Below are positions 8,904 to 16,551 of a DNA stretch of 64,000 nt, piece by piece. Both the position numbers and the translations under genes were made by a program. How positions within the stretch are numbered: position 1 is the stretch's first letter; every line of letters starts with the position of its first letter. Source of the stretch: Bacillus sp. MYb209 (lineage in GTDB: Bacteria > Bacillota > Bacilli > Bacillales > Bacillaceae_G); contig NZ_PCNZ01000019.1 of the NCBI RefSeq assembly GCF_002975175.1, forward strand, positions 1 through 64,000, read 5' to 3'. The notes beneath the pieces were generated by a model that saw only the letters and a program-made list of their open reading frames with translations, did not search any database and was not told the DNA's origin.

Positions 8904-9191
8904 ATCCTTTTCATAAAAAATTTCAAGCTCACACTGCTTCTACCGTACAATACAAAAGGGTAAGCCTCCTATTATAACTTAAATATATTAACATGAAAGG
9001 GTATATGACGTCTTCACTTAATTACATGTTTATTAGAAAATAATTGGTTCTCTTTTCCTTTTCACCTTAAACTGTTTAGCAGTCAATAGATTAACCCTTG
9101 AATATAACATCATTTATTTACTTTTTTCATAGATAATATACCGATATAAGTTTGATTAATAATGCCTAAATAACTCACAATATGTGAAAAA
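8904..9191. other. Intergenic, nothing recognised
   Basis: AT-rich spacer between rluF and the VOC gene terminator. Open frames here lack ribosome sites and family motifs. Confidence 0.5.
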
Positions 9192-9234
9192 CAAAAAAGA
9201 ATCCTTTTGAAAATAATCAAAATGGATCCTTCTT
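9192..9234 (-). terminator. Terminator of the VOC gene
   Basis: Imperfect stem around 9198-9233 (AAGGATCC..TTTTGA with TCAAAAGGATTCTT in minus sense) followed on the minus strand by a T-rich tail. Confidence 0.6.
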
Positions 9235-9338
9235 CAACTAAACGAATACTAGTTTTTATACAAAAGTGTTCAATAATTATAATCTTTGATATAAAACATC
9301 GTTCAACAAACAAAATAATCTCGAACTCCCCTAATTTT

Positions 9339-9704
9339 TTACGCTTCAATATTTTCTTCACATACTCCAAAAAGAAGCCCTTGATTATCTATACAATAAG
9401 CAAAGTAACCCATATTAGGAATAGCAGTTTTAGGTACAACTACTTGTCCACCATTTTCAATAACTTTATTTATGTACTCATCAACTGAAGGTACTTCAAT
9501 CGAATTAGTCGTCCTAGTAGCACCATCAGGTGATTTCATTAATCCACCATCGATACCAGGTCTATCACTCTCACCTGTAATTATGAACCAATAGTCATGT
9601 GGCCCAGGCATTTTTTTAAACTTCCATCCAAAACTATTTGTATAGAATTGAATAGCTTCTTCAGGGTTTGGGACTTGCAATTCAAATCTTAAAACTTTAC
9701 TCAT
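9339..9704 (-). CDS. VOC-superfamily (glyoxalase/bleomycin-resistance) protein
   Basis: 121 residues forming one glyoxalase-fold unit of two beta-alpha-beta-beta-beta repeats: RFELQVPNPEEAIQFYTNSFGW at the N-terminus and VPSVDEYINKVIENGG with a terminal GLLFGVCEEN. The usual metal-binding Glu near the C-terminus is plausibly present in FGVCEE, but the other ligands are unclear, so catalytic activity is uncertain. Possible roles are antibiotic sequestration, ring cleavage or isomerisation; the fold alone does not decide. A LexA- or TetR-like palindrome lies in its promoter region. Confidence 0.8.
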   Translation of the reverse strand: MSKVLRFELQVPNPEEAIQFYTNSFGWKFKKMPGPHDYWFIITGESDRPGIDGGLMKSPDGATRTTNSIEVPSVDEYINKVIENGGQVVVPKTAIPNMGYFAYCIDNQGLLFGVCEENIEA

Positions 9705-9739
9705 TTAAATACCCCCTCTTGTTCTTGTACAAAGTAACC

Positions 9740-9770
9740 TTACCAGAACGAACGTTCTGTATCAACTTTA
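9740..9770 (-). promoter_or_regulatory. Promoter with embedded palindromic operator
   Basis: AGAACGAACGTTCT (9745-9758) has the GAAC-N4-GTTC core of the Bacillus LexA box and matches 12 of 14 positions of CGAACRNRYGTTYG-type sites as read by eye. It fits exactly between a possible -35 TTGATA and -10 TAAGGT on the minus strand. A TetR-family operator is the alternative. No regulator gene is adjacent. Confidence 0.45.
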
Positions 9771-9801
9771 TCTAAACCAGCTACTTTAACAAGTTCTAAC
9801 T

Positions 9802-10431
9802 TTATTTCGAAGCGGCAACAGACCATTCTTCCTTCCGAATAACTTTCTTTCCATTTATATTTTCAACATACTCATTTACATTTGCTAACTGATATAACTC
9901 AGGGAAAATTTCTTTCATATAACGTTCATGTGCTATTTCATCTTGCCAATAAGTTAATACTATATAACGATTTTCAGTCTTTAAAGACTTCCCAACAACT
10001 CCACCTAACATCCCTTTTGCATTTTCCATTCCTTTATTCCAAATTGTTTCTTGCGTATGTAAAAAATTCTTTTCTTTTCCTTCTTTCACATCGCAAATTG
10101 CAACTCTTACAAATGACCCCTGTGCAATTACGTCTTTCAAAGGGGTTTCCGTTATATCATACAACGTTTGAAACATTTCAATATTACAGGAAACATATGT
10201 GCCTTCTTGATTACTATTTAAAAAAATTGTATCATGAGCATCATTCATGAATGATTGATATGCATTTCTATCTTTCCATAAAGTATACACACACGCTTCA
10301 GCTTCATTCCACCCACCAAATTGTCCATAGAATCCGTCTAAACACTGTAAATCACGCCATTTTTCTTGCGCATCAGAAAACAATTCCCTTTTCTCTTCTT
10401 CCACCTTGCAAAATATTGTTTTTAATAGCAT
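9802..10431 (-). CDS. DUF4937 protein, dimeric alpha-beta barrel repeats (YdbC-like)
   Basis: 209-residue protein made of two ferredoxin-like ABM-type halves. The first (about 1-95) includes GFYGQFGGWNEAEACVYTLW and the second (about 105-195) includes GMLGGVVGKSLKTENRYIVL followed by TYWQDEIAHERYM. The pattern resembles the DUF4937 family (B. subtilis YdbC) and antibiotic-biosynthesis-monooxygenase folds. No catalytic residues are known for the family, so the function is open. It is preceded by an AGGGGGATT ribosome site. The PhzF remnant lies directly upstream on the same strand. Confidence 0.68.
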   Translation of the reverse strand: MLLKTIFCKVEEEKRELFSDAQEKWRDLQCLDGFYGQFGGWNEAEACVYTLWKDRNAYQSFMNDAHDTIFLNSNQEGTYVSCNIEMFQTLYDITETPLKDVIAQGSFVRVAICDVKEGKEKNFLHTQETIWNKGMENAKGMLGGVVGKSLKTENRYIVLTYWQDEIAHERYMKEIFPELYQLANVNEYVENINGKKVIRKEEWSVAASK

Positions 10432-10455
10432 TTCTAATCCCCCTTATGATACGGT

Positions 10456-10809
10456 TCATTTCCCTCTTGCAATACTTTCTACTTTTCCACCAACGCAAAC
10501 ATTAATTTTACTCTCAAACACCTCTGCTTGTATATGTATTAGAGAATGGCGATTTATCTCATACCCTTGTTCAACACGAATATTTATCTTTTCTGTTCCA
10601 AAATAACGATATTTTATAAGATACGCCGCTAAATATCCATTTGAGCTTCCTGTTGCCGCATCCTCTGGGATTCCATAATAATCTGCAAAATCACGGACAT
10701 TTAGATTATTGATTTCCTAACTAAAAAATTCCTGATTTGCCATAAACACTGCAAGTTGATTACCTGAATACTTGCCTTGCGAGAATACATCCACAATGTA
10801 AAAATCCAA
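10456..10809 (-). pseudogene. PhzF-family isomerase, internally deleted remnant
   Basis: From TTG 10809, preceded by GAGAGGTGAG, the frame reads LDFYIVDVFSQGKYSGNQLA, a clear PhzF-family N-terminus, then stops at TAG after about 30 codons. The same frame continues with NLNVRDFADYYGIPEDAATG and SSNGYLAAYL, the conserved C-terminal PhzF motif, to TGA at 10456. Only about 117 codons remain, against 260-300 in intact members, so the middle of the gene is deleted and an in-frame stop marks the join. It should not produce an active enzyme. Confidence 0.85.
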
Positions 10810-10869
10810 ATATCTCACCTCTCTTCTTTGCTTCAATATAATCTGTTTACATAATGTAATTATAGTTTA

Positions 10870-11688
10870 TTAAAATTGTATGTTTTTCAAAGGATCCTCT
10901 GCCTTTTCTATCAACCAATCACCACACGTATTTAAAAATGCTAAAATTTCTTCTATATCTTTTATCGGTTCAATTACATTTTGTAGTGCTTTCCTCATAT
11001 TTTTTTCTTGTTCAGGAAAATGCTTACTAAATAACTCATATGCTGGATATAAGTCCCTGGAATAAAGCCCTTCTCTATCAATTGTTAATGCTAGACCTGC
11101 CCTGATTATTATCTTCATAATCCAACGACAACAATCCGCTATATCATCCACGCCTTTATTATGAAGTAACTCTTTACGAGCTTGTCCAATTTGTTTCCGC
11201 AATTGAATAAGATGTTCATAGGCTAACTCCTGACTTACTTTATATTTAGGTAAAGACAATTTTACGTCTTCACCAAATATACATACACCATGTGTCTGTA
11301 TCATAAAGCTTATAAAAGAAAAACAATTGGAATTTATCACTTCTTTTTCACTGTAAAAACTTAACTCCACTCCTGATATACAATTAAACTGTTGTAAACT
11401 TTGAACTTCTAGCCTCTTTCGCCAACTTAAGTCTATTAATTTAGGATCCTTTCGCACTAATATAATCACATCTATATCTGCAATCCCTTCAATTCCAATC
11501 CCTCTTGGAATTGAACCCCTTATATAAACACTGTGCAATTCATCCTGTAACATTTCACCACAAGTATTTTTTATTTCTTGTATTACCTCCATAAATATAG
11601 GCTGAATTTTATCAATATGTGCATCATTTATAATATATCCATCATCATCTGTAGGACAAAAACGTCCTATTTTTTTTATACTTGGCAA
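10870..11688 (-). CDS. Nucleotidyltransferase-domain protein
   Basis: 272 residues with a Pol-beta-type nucleotidyltransferase core. The GSIPRGIG motif and the metal-binding pair ADIDVIIL lie near residues 57-76, followed by a mostly helical C-terminal region. Aminoglycoside nucleotidyltransferases and DNA-polymerase-beta-like MNT proteins share this motif. The low similarity to named resistance enzymes and absence of a HEPN partner leave the substrate unknown. ATG 11688 is used, though the upstream ribosome site is weak. The gene stands alone between decayed genes. Confidence 0.7.
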   Translation of the reverse strand: MPSIKKIGRFCPTDDDGYIINDAHIDKIQPIFMEVIQEIKNTCGEMLQDELHSVYIRGSIPRGIGIEGIADIDVIILVRKDPKLIDLSWRKRLEVQSLQQFNCISGVELSFYSEKEVINSNCFSFISFMIQTHGVCIFGEDVKLSLPKYKVSQELAYEHLIQLRKQIGQARKELLHNKGVDDIADCCRWIMKIIIRAGLALTIDREGLYSRDLYPAYELFSKHFPEQEKNMRKALQNVIEPIKDIEEILAFLNTCGDWLIEKAEDPLKNIQF

Positions 11689-11774
11689 ATTATCAGCTCA
11701 TTTCCATACTAAATATTATTTTATTCTATACGCATAACAATTATAATTTAAATAATTCAGAATTAAAAATCAAA

Positions 11775-11824
11775 AAGAGATAGGAAGTAAACAATCCTGC
11801 AATATTGTTTACTTCCTATCTCTT
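11775..11824. terminator. Strong bidirectional terminator hairpin
   Basis: Perfect 21-bp arms AAGAGATAGGAAGTAAACAAT and its complement separated by an 8-nt loop, with T-rich tails on both strands. It follows the decayed membrane-protein gene on the minus strand. Confidence 0.8.
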
Positions 11825-11834
11825 TTATTATCAA

Positions 11835-12081
11835 TTATTTTTCAAATATATAATACGTAATTTTTCCCGGATAATGTAATACGGTTACCTTCCGTTTTCC
11901 TTAGTAATATGCATTACACTTATATATTTATAATCCTCTTCATTATCATCGTTAATATGTATTGCTGACATTGGTACTGGAAAATCTTCAATTTTAGATT
12001 CTTTATTCATAAATATGAATGCAAATAAACCAACTAATAACATAGCCGTTGAAATATTTGAAACTAGTTTTTTCTGTTCAT
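11835..12081 (-). pseudogene. Small membrane protein gene with two frameshifts
   Basis: Reading from ATG 12081, MNRKK breaks at a run of A bases, and the sequence resumes in the next frame as LVSNISTAMLLVGLFAFIFM and VPMSAIHINDDNEEDYKYIS, then breaks again at GGAAGG and resumes as KVTVLHYPGKITYYIFEK before a stop at 11835. Adding one A at each break restores an 82-residue protein with one TM helix, and 247 plus 2 bases is exactly 83 codons. Both breaks are at purine runs, so sequencing error is possible, but two in one gene suggests real decay. The family is unknown. Confidence 0.6.
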
Positions 12082-12254
12082 TTCCACTAAAAATCCCCTT
12101 TTCTCACATACTCCTTTCATCATTTTACCTTTTTGAATTATTTATGTATATAAAAATTGTAATTCAAATCACTACTGCTTATATTCTCTACCTTTAACAA
12201 CATTATTGTTATATATTTAATTATAAGATTTTTGATTTTTGGAGGCGTTGCACA

Positions 12255-12830
12255 TTGAAGAAATTGTTTTTTAATAAATGGATAGTTGTAATTTCTATTT
12301 TTATCATTTCCATTACGATTTTCTACACAATTAAAGATAAAAATAATAACGAAAAAGGAACCGTAGAAACAGTTGATACAAAAACATTCAAAACTAAATT
12401 GCAACCTAAAATTAATGAATTAACTATTAATTATAATGACATAATTGAGAAAGATTGGTTGCCTGCCTGGGAAGAGATTAACACGAACGGAGATTCAGTA
12501 GACAGAAATAAACTATTAGTTACAATGAGTGCTGTTTCCAAGCAGTATGAAACAATTATGAAAGAAATAGACACGATGAAAATTGAAGAAAACATAACAG
12601 ATATACATATACAAGAACAACTAATCTACTTCACAACTGAGTTTAAAGCTGCATCAAACTTCATGAAAAATGCAACCGATTTGATTATAGACGGAGCTAA
12701 TAACTCTACTCCAGCCAATGAAATAATTGAAAATACTAAACATGCTTTAGGACTTGCGGATCAACATATTGTCATCGCTTTATCTACTTTAAATGAAGTT
12801 GAAGATAAATTAGGACTTTCTAAAAAATAA
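12255..12830 (+). CDS. Membrane-anchored hypothetical protein
   Basis: 191 residues starting at TTG 12255 behind GGAGGCG. A single N-terminal hydrophobic helix (about 8-24) is followed by a charged, mostly alpha-helical region that would lie outside the cell. The helices carry heptad-like patterns such as LNDYNDIIEKDWLPAWEEI and VSKQYETIMKEIDTM, so a helical bundle is likely. There is no lipobox Cys. I recognise no family. It is followed by the glycine-riboswitch promoter, so it is not in the same unit as the symporter. Confidence 0.65.
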   Translation: MKKLFFNKWIVVISIFIISITIFYTIKDKNNNEKGTVETVDTKTFKTKLQPKINELTINYNDIIEKDWLPAWEEINTNGDSVDRNKLLVTMSAVSKQYETIMKEIDTMKIEENITDIHIQEQLIYFTTEFKAASNFMKNATDLIIDGANNSTPANEIIENTKHALGLADQHIVIALSTLNEVEDKLGLSKK

Positions 12831-12861
12831 AACCGTTTACTATTTTAAAATAAAAAAAGGA

Positions 12862-12890
12862 TTGCAATTCACAATTTGTCTGTCTATAAT
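12862..12890 (+). promoter_or_regulatory. Sigma-A promoter of the glycine riboswitch unit
   Basis: -35 TTGCAA (12862-12867) and -10 TATAAT (12885-12890) with a 17-bp spacer, about 50 bp upstream of the first aptamer. Confidence 0.75.
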
Positions 12891-12939
12891 ATTTTTATTG
12901 ATTTACAATCAATGCGTTTAAGTTATTAATTTTATAATT

Positions 12940-13165
12940 CGGATGAACCATTCAGGAGAAGATTTATTGATCTACCGACGGGGCAAAAAGTTGCTGAACC
13001 AACTTTGAAACTCTCAGGTCTTGTTTACAAGTAGAACTGCATGGGGACGAATCTCTGGAGAGACTCCCTCTCGCTTAATATAGCGCGGAGGAAAACGAGC
13101 ACCGAAGGAGCAAATCCGCTAATATAGCGGATAATCTCTCAGGTAAAAGGACAGAGACAAGCGAA
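12940..13165 (+). ncRNA. Tandem glycine riboswitch
   Basis: Two glycine aptamers in series. The first shows CCATTCAGGAGA, CCGACGGGGCAA and AACTCTCAGG. The second shows CTCTGGAGAGA, CACCGAAGGAGCAA, AATCTCTCAGG and GGACAGAG. These are the conserved blocks of the gcvT-type glycine riboswitch. An intrinsic terminator follows at 13218-13252, so glycine most likely controls read-through into the symporter gene. Glycine riboswitches ahead of gcvT are usually ON switches, while those ahead of AGCS transporters may be OFF. The folding competition here was not computed. Confidence 0.92.
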
Positions 13166-13217
13166 AGAAAATGCCGATTTGTATCGGTTTATTTTTCTAT
13201 ACCTTGTTTCTCCAGAG

Positions 13218-13252
13218 ACCATTTCATTTCCTTGAAGTGGTTTTTATTTTTT
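13218..13252 (+). terminator. Riboswitch expression-platform terminator
   Basis: ACCATTTCA / TGAAGTGGT stem followed by TTTTATTTTTT, just ahead of the symporter ribosome site. It is the likely switchable terminator of the glycine riboswitch. Confidence 0.75.
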
Positions 13253-13271
13253 CTAAAAAAGGAGAATACAG

Positions 13272-14639
13272 ATGGAGACAGTAAGTAAAGTATTAGAACA
13301 AATTAATCAGTATGTGTGGGGGTTACCAACTTTGTTGCTACTCGTTGGAACTGGTATCATTCTCACAGTGCGCTTAAAAGGTTTACAGTTTCGTAAACTA
13401 ATATACGCTCACAAACTAGCTTTTAAAAAATCAGAGGAAACATCTTCTTCTGGAGATATTAGTCACTTCCAAGCACTCATGACAGCTATGGCTGCAACGA
13501 TTGGTATGGGAAATATAGCAGGTGTCGCAACTGCTGTAACAATCGGCGGACCGGGCGCAATCTTTTGGATGTGGATTACTGCTTTATTCGGAATGGCAAC
13601 AAAGTATGCCGAAGCAATCCTTGCAGTGAAATACCGTGTTAGTAATGAAAATGGTGAATACTCCGGTGGACCAATGTATTATTTAGAACGTGGTTTAGGG
13701 AAAAAGTGGCTGGCTGTTTTATTCGCTATATTCGGCACAGCTGCTTCTTTCGGTATAGGTAATATGGTTCAATCTAATTCAGTTGCAGAGGCAATGCGAA
13801 TCAACTTCTCTTTCCCTCCTGCATTAACTGGTATATTCATGTCATTCTTAATCGCTATTGTTATTTTAGGCGGTGTAAAAAAAATCGGTAAAGTGACTGG
13901 ATATCTCGTTCCTATTAAGGCATTCTTTTATATAATCGCTGGGCTTATTATTATCTTTTATCACTTTGATCAAATTCCAGAGGCAGTTTCACTTATTTTT
14001 TCTGGTGCATTTCAAGGTACTGCAGCTGCTGGTGGTTTTATCGGCGCAACAGTTGCATCTGCAATTCAAATAGGAATGGCGCGTGGTGTATTTGCTAACG
14101 AGGCTGGTTTAGGAAGTGCTCCTATTGCTGCGGCGGCTGCCAAAACAGATTCACCTGCAAAACAAGCTTTAGTTTCAATGACGGGTACTTTTCTCGATAC
14201 ATTTATCGTATGTACAATTACTGGTCTTGTATTAATTACAACAGGTGCATGGAAATCTGGTAAAACCGGTGTTGAAGCTACAACATTAGCATTCCAATCC
14301 GTATTCGGTACTGCTGGTAGTATGATTCTCGGTATCGCCATTATATTATTCGCCTACTCTACTATTTTAGGATGGTCGTATTACGGTGAGAAGTGTGTAG
14401 CTTATTTATTTGGACAAGGTGCTGTTCGATATTATAAAGCAATCTTTATCGTTATGATTGCTATTGGTGCAAATTTAAAACTAGGAATCGTCTGGACATT
14501 TGCTGATATTGCAAATGGGCTTATGGCGATTCCAAACTTAATTGGTCTTATTGGGTTAAGTAGTGTAGTTGTTGCTGAAACAAATTGGTTTTTACAAGCA
14601 GAGAAATTGAAAGAAATTCATAATAAACAGGCAAGTTAA
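13272..14639 (+). CDS. AGCS-family sodium/amino acid (alanine/glycine) symporter
   Basis: 455 residues with about 11 TM helices and the family signatures GNIAGVATAVTIGGPGAIFW (near 80-100) and the Ala-rich GLGSAPIAAAAAKTDSPAKQ near 280-298. It imports alanine or glycine with Na+ or H+. Control by the glycine riboswitch directly upstream argues that glycine is a physiological substrate, which is inference from context. ATG 13272 follows AAAAGGAGAATAC. The gene ends in a clear terminator. Confidence 0.93.
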   Translation: METVSKVLEQINQYVWGLPTLLLLVGTGIILTVRLKGLQFRKLIYAHKLAFKKSEETSSSGDISHFQALMTAMAATIGMGNIAGVATAVTIGGPGAIFWMWITALFGMATKYAEAILAVKYRVSNENGEYSGGPMYYLERGLGKKWLAVLFAIFGTAASFGIGNMVQSNSVAEAMRINFSFPPALTGIFMSFLIAIVILGGVKKIGKVTGYLVPIKAFFYIIAGLIIIFYHFDQIPEAVSLIFSGAFQGTAAAGGFIGATVASAIQIGMARGVFANEAGLGSAPIAAAAAKTDSPAKQALVSMTGTFLDTFIVCTITGLVLITTGAWKSGKTGVEATTLAFQSVFGTAGSMILGIAIILFAYSTILGWSYYGEKCVAYLFGQGAVRYYKAIFIVMIAIGANLKLGIVWTFADIANGLMAIPNLIGLIGLSSVVVAETNWFLQAEKLKEIHNKQAS

Positions 14640-14649
14640 TTTAAGTTTA

Positions 14650-14685
14650 AAAAGAATGCTCCTAAACTGACGAGCATTCTTTTTA
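14650..14685. terminator. Convergent bidirectional terminator
   Basis: AAAGAATGCTC / GAGCATTCTTT arms with U-rich tails on both strands, placed between the plus-strand symporter and the minus-strand DUF3891 gene. Confidence 0.85.
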
Positions 14686-14686
14686 T

Positions 14687-15454
14687 TTACTTTATTATAC
14701 GAATCACCTGTTTCTGCAATTCCACTTCTTTATCTGCTTTTACAATTCCTTTTTCTTCAACTACATGTTTATTTATAGTTTTATATTTTACATACGTATA
14801 AAATTCCATTTTAAATGGAAACGGTGTAATTCGAATTGTTTCTTTATTCACCCACTCTGCTTGAATAGGTTGCTCCTCCTTACTATTAAATATTTCTGTT
14901 CCTTCAAAACCATCTTTAAATAATTCAATTTCATCTTTCTTTTTTACACCAGGTTTATTCATACATACATATAAAGAAAGTTCATCGCAAAACTTTAATA
15001 ATCTATAATGTTTATCGAACATCGCAAATTGTTCTTTTGTTAACGTTTTCAATATTCTTTTTTGTCGTTCCAATTCCCCTGTATAAAATGACATCATCTC
15101 TTCGTCTTCCTCATTTAATGGAAACGATAAAAAATGTTTACTACAAAGTAACACCCCGTATGGATTTGACTCTTCAATTGCATTCAAACCAATCGTATAA
15201 AAAACAAAGCGTAATGAACTTGGACAATCCATAAATGTATATGGAATATTTTTAGCATCATTCAAAATTGGTACTTTATCAAGCTCTATCCATCCTCTAT
15301 CATGCTCATATATAGCATCAATTGTCTCTTTTAAGTATATTTTATCTTCAAAAAAATCTTCTATTATATGTTTTGCAATTTCACCAGCTAAAAAACCATG
15401 ATCATGTTGACGAATTAATATACTTTCTTTCTCATTCTTTTCACGAAAAATCAT
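14687..15454 (-). CDS. DUF3891 family protein
   Basis: About 255 residues. The N-terminal MIFREKNEKESILIRQHDHG and the His/Asp pattern HDHGFLAGEIA with YEHDRGW resemble DUF3891, a Bacillus family whose HD-like residues suggest a metal-dependent hydrolase, though no activity is established. I chose ATG 15454, preceded by AGGGGGAG at a 7-nt spacing. The longer frame to 15502 has no good ribosome site. It is monocistronic and its stop lies at the shared terminator. Confidence 0.75.
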   Translation of the reverse strand: MIFREKNEKESILIRQHDHGFLAGEIAKHIIEDFFEDKIYLKETIDAIYEHDRGWIELDKVPILNDAKNIPYTFMDCPSSLRFVFYTIGLNAIEESNPYGVLLCSKHFLSFPLNEEDEEMMSFYTGELERQKRILKTLTKEQFAMFDKHYRLLKFCDELSLYVCMNKPGVKKKDEIELFKDGFEGTEIFNSKEEQPIQAEWVNKETIRITPFPFKMEFYTYVKYKTINKHVVEEKGIVKADKEVELQKQVIRIIK

Positions 15455-15657
15455 CCGTATACTCCCCCTCATCCTCATATTACAGCTTGTTGTATGCATC
15501 AATTCTTAATTAATCCCTAATTATTAGCAGGGATTCAGTCTCTTACAACGAAATTAACATAACTATACAGTATTCTTTCTACTAGCAAAAGTAGCTTATT
15601 CTATAACATTCATTATACTAAAACTTTTATTCTAAAATTTTTTTATGAGGTGAAAAC

Positions 15658-15930
15658 ATGAACAAAACAGAATTAGTTAAAAATGTGGCACAATCAGCCG
15701 ATATTTCTCAAAAGGATGCTTCTGCGGCTGTACAATCCGTATTTGACACAATTGCTAATGCATTACAATCTGGCGATAAAGTTCAATTAATTGGCTTTGG
15801 AACTTTTGAAGTGCGTGAAAGATCTGCCCGTACAGGACGTAATCCACAAACTGGCGAAGAAATTCAAATCGCTGCTGGTAAAGTTCCAGCATTTAAAGCA
15901 GGTAAAGAATTAAAAGAAGCTGTTAAATAA
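15658..15930 (+). CDS. HU-type histone-like DNA-binding protein
   Basis: 90 residues with the full HU/IHF fold: two N-terminal helices ([20 protein letters not shown]), the flat DNA-saddle strands, and the DNA-bending arm [20 protein letters not shown] ending in [14 protein letters not shown]. It binds DNA without sequence specificity as a dimer and compacts the nucleoid. B. cereus-group genomes carry several HU paralogues. This one lies away from the usual hbs locus next to folE/mtrB, so I do not give it the hbs symbol. ATG 15658 follows GAGGTG. Confidence 0.93.
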   Translation: MNKTELVKNVAQSADISQKDASAAVQSVFDTIANALQSGDKVQLIGFGTFEVRERSARTGRNPQTGEEIQIAAGKVPAFKAGKELKEAVK

Positions 15931-15968
15931 ACAAGAAACCAGCCATTTTATAGGCTGGTTTCTTGTTT
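15929..15968. terminator. Convergent bidirectional terminator
   Basis: AACAAGAAACCAGCC / GGCTGGTTTCTTGTT arms with an 8-nt loop. It serves the HU gene on plus and the end of the siderophore locus on minus. Confidence 0.85.
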
Positions 15969-15973
15969 ATTTC

Positions 15974-16516
15974 TTATTTAAGCAGTTCCTTTATATTCTC
16001 TGCATGATACACTTCACAAATATAAAATATACATTTGCAGTTACTTACAATTTGATATTTTCTAGTCGGATAAACATTCGCTGCTACCGAGCACCCATCA
16101 AACAACTCGATAATATTTCCAGAAGGCTGATACCCTTCGTATAATACGTTTCTTCTTACTTCCATCTTTTCTATAAGCTTTTCAACTGGAATATTTCCAT
16201 CCTCTAATTCTTGCTTTATGGTATCCGGTAAAAACGATGTGTCCGCAAAAATTAGGTTTTCAGATAACACCTTACCTTTATAACTAACATGAGATACGCG
16301 GTAAAGAAATGTTCCGTTTTTATCAAAGAAATTCTTTGCTTCTTTCGGAAGGTACTGTCTATCAAGTACCTCTTGTTCGAGAACATCAAACTGAACTGTA
16401 TCATTCAAAAGCTTTTCTAAAGCATGAATAGATGATGTATCTCCAGAAAATAAAATATTCTTAATTGCTTGTACATTATAAGTTAATTCATTTTTTCTAT
16501 TTTCCGCCACTAACAT
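15974..16516 (-). CDS. Chorismate-lyase-like (UbiC/DUF98 fold) protein
   Basis: 180 residues that align by eye with the chorismate pyruvate-lyase superfamily. SSIHALEKLLNDTVQFDVLE matches the N-terminal start, FLYRVSHVSYKGKVLSENLI the core strands, the helix is LPDTIKQELEDGNIPVEKLI, and RKYQIVSNCKCIFYICEVYH the end with its conserved Glu. True lyases release pyruvate and 4-hydroxybenzoate from chorismate. The Arg equivalent to UbiC Arg76 is present (LYRVS), but the position of UbiC Arg91 appears to be Asn, so activity is uncertain. ATG 16516 follows AGAGGTG. It starts 36 bp after the Sfp gene ends, so it is probably the last gene of the bacillibactin locus. Confidence 0.6.
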   Translation of the reverse strand: MLVAENRKNELTYNVQAIKNILFSGDTSSIHALEKLLNDTVQFDVLEQEVLDRQYLPKEAKNFFDKNGTFLYRVSHVSYKGKVLSENLIFADTSFLPDTIKQELEDGNIPVEKLIEKMEVRRNVLYEGYQPSGNIIELFDGCSVAANVYPTRKYQIVSNCKCIFYICEVYHAENIKELLK

Positions 16517-16551
16517 GAGGAACACCTCTTCTATAAAATATTTTATTAAAC

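Noticed and set aside
9110-9370. Minus-strand 86-codon ORF after the VOC gene
   Set aside because: It spans the VOC terminator and overlaps the VOC end; no family or ribosome site.
12138-12404. Minus-strand 88-codon ORF
   Set aside because: Antisense to the start of the supported gene at 12255.
14066-14341. Minus-strand ORF inside the AGCS symporter
   Set aside because: It is antisense to a conserved transporter with no ribosome site; a frame shadow.
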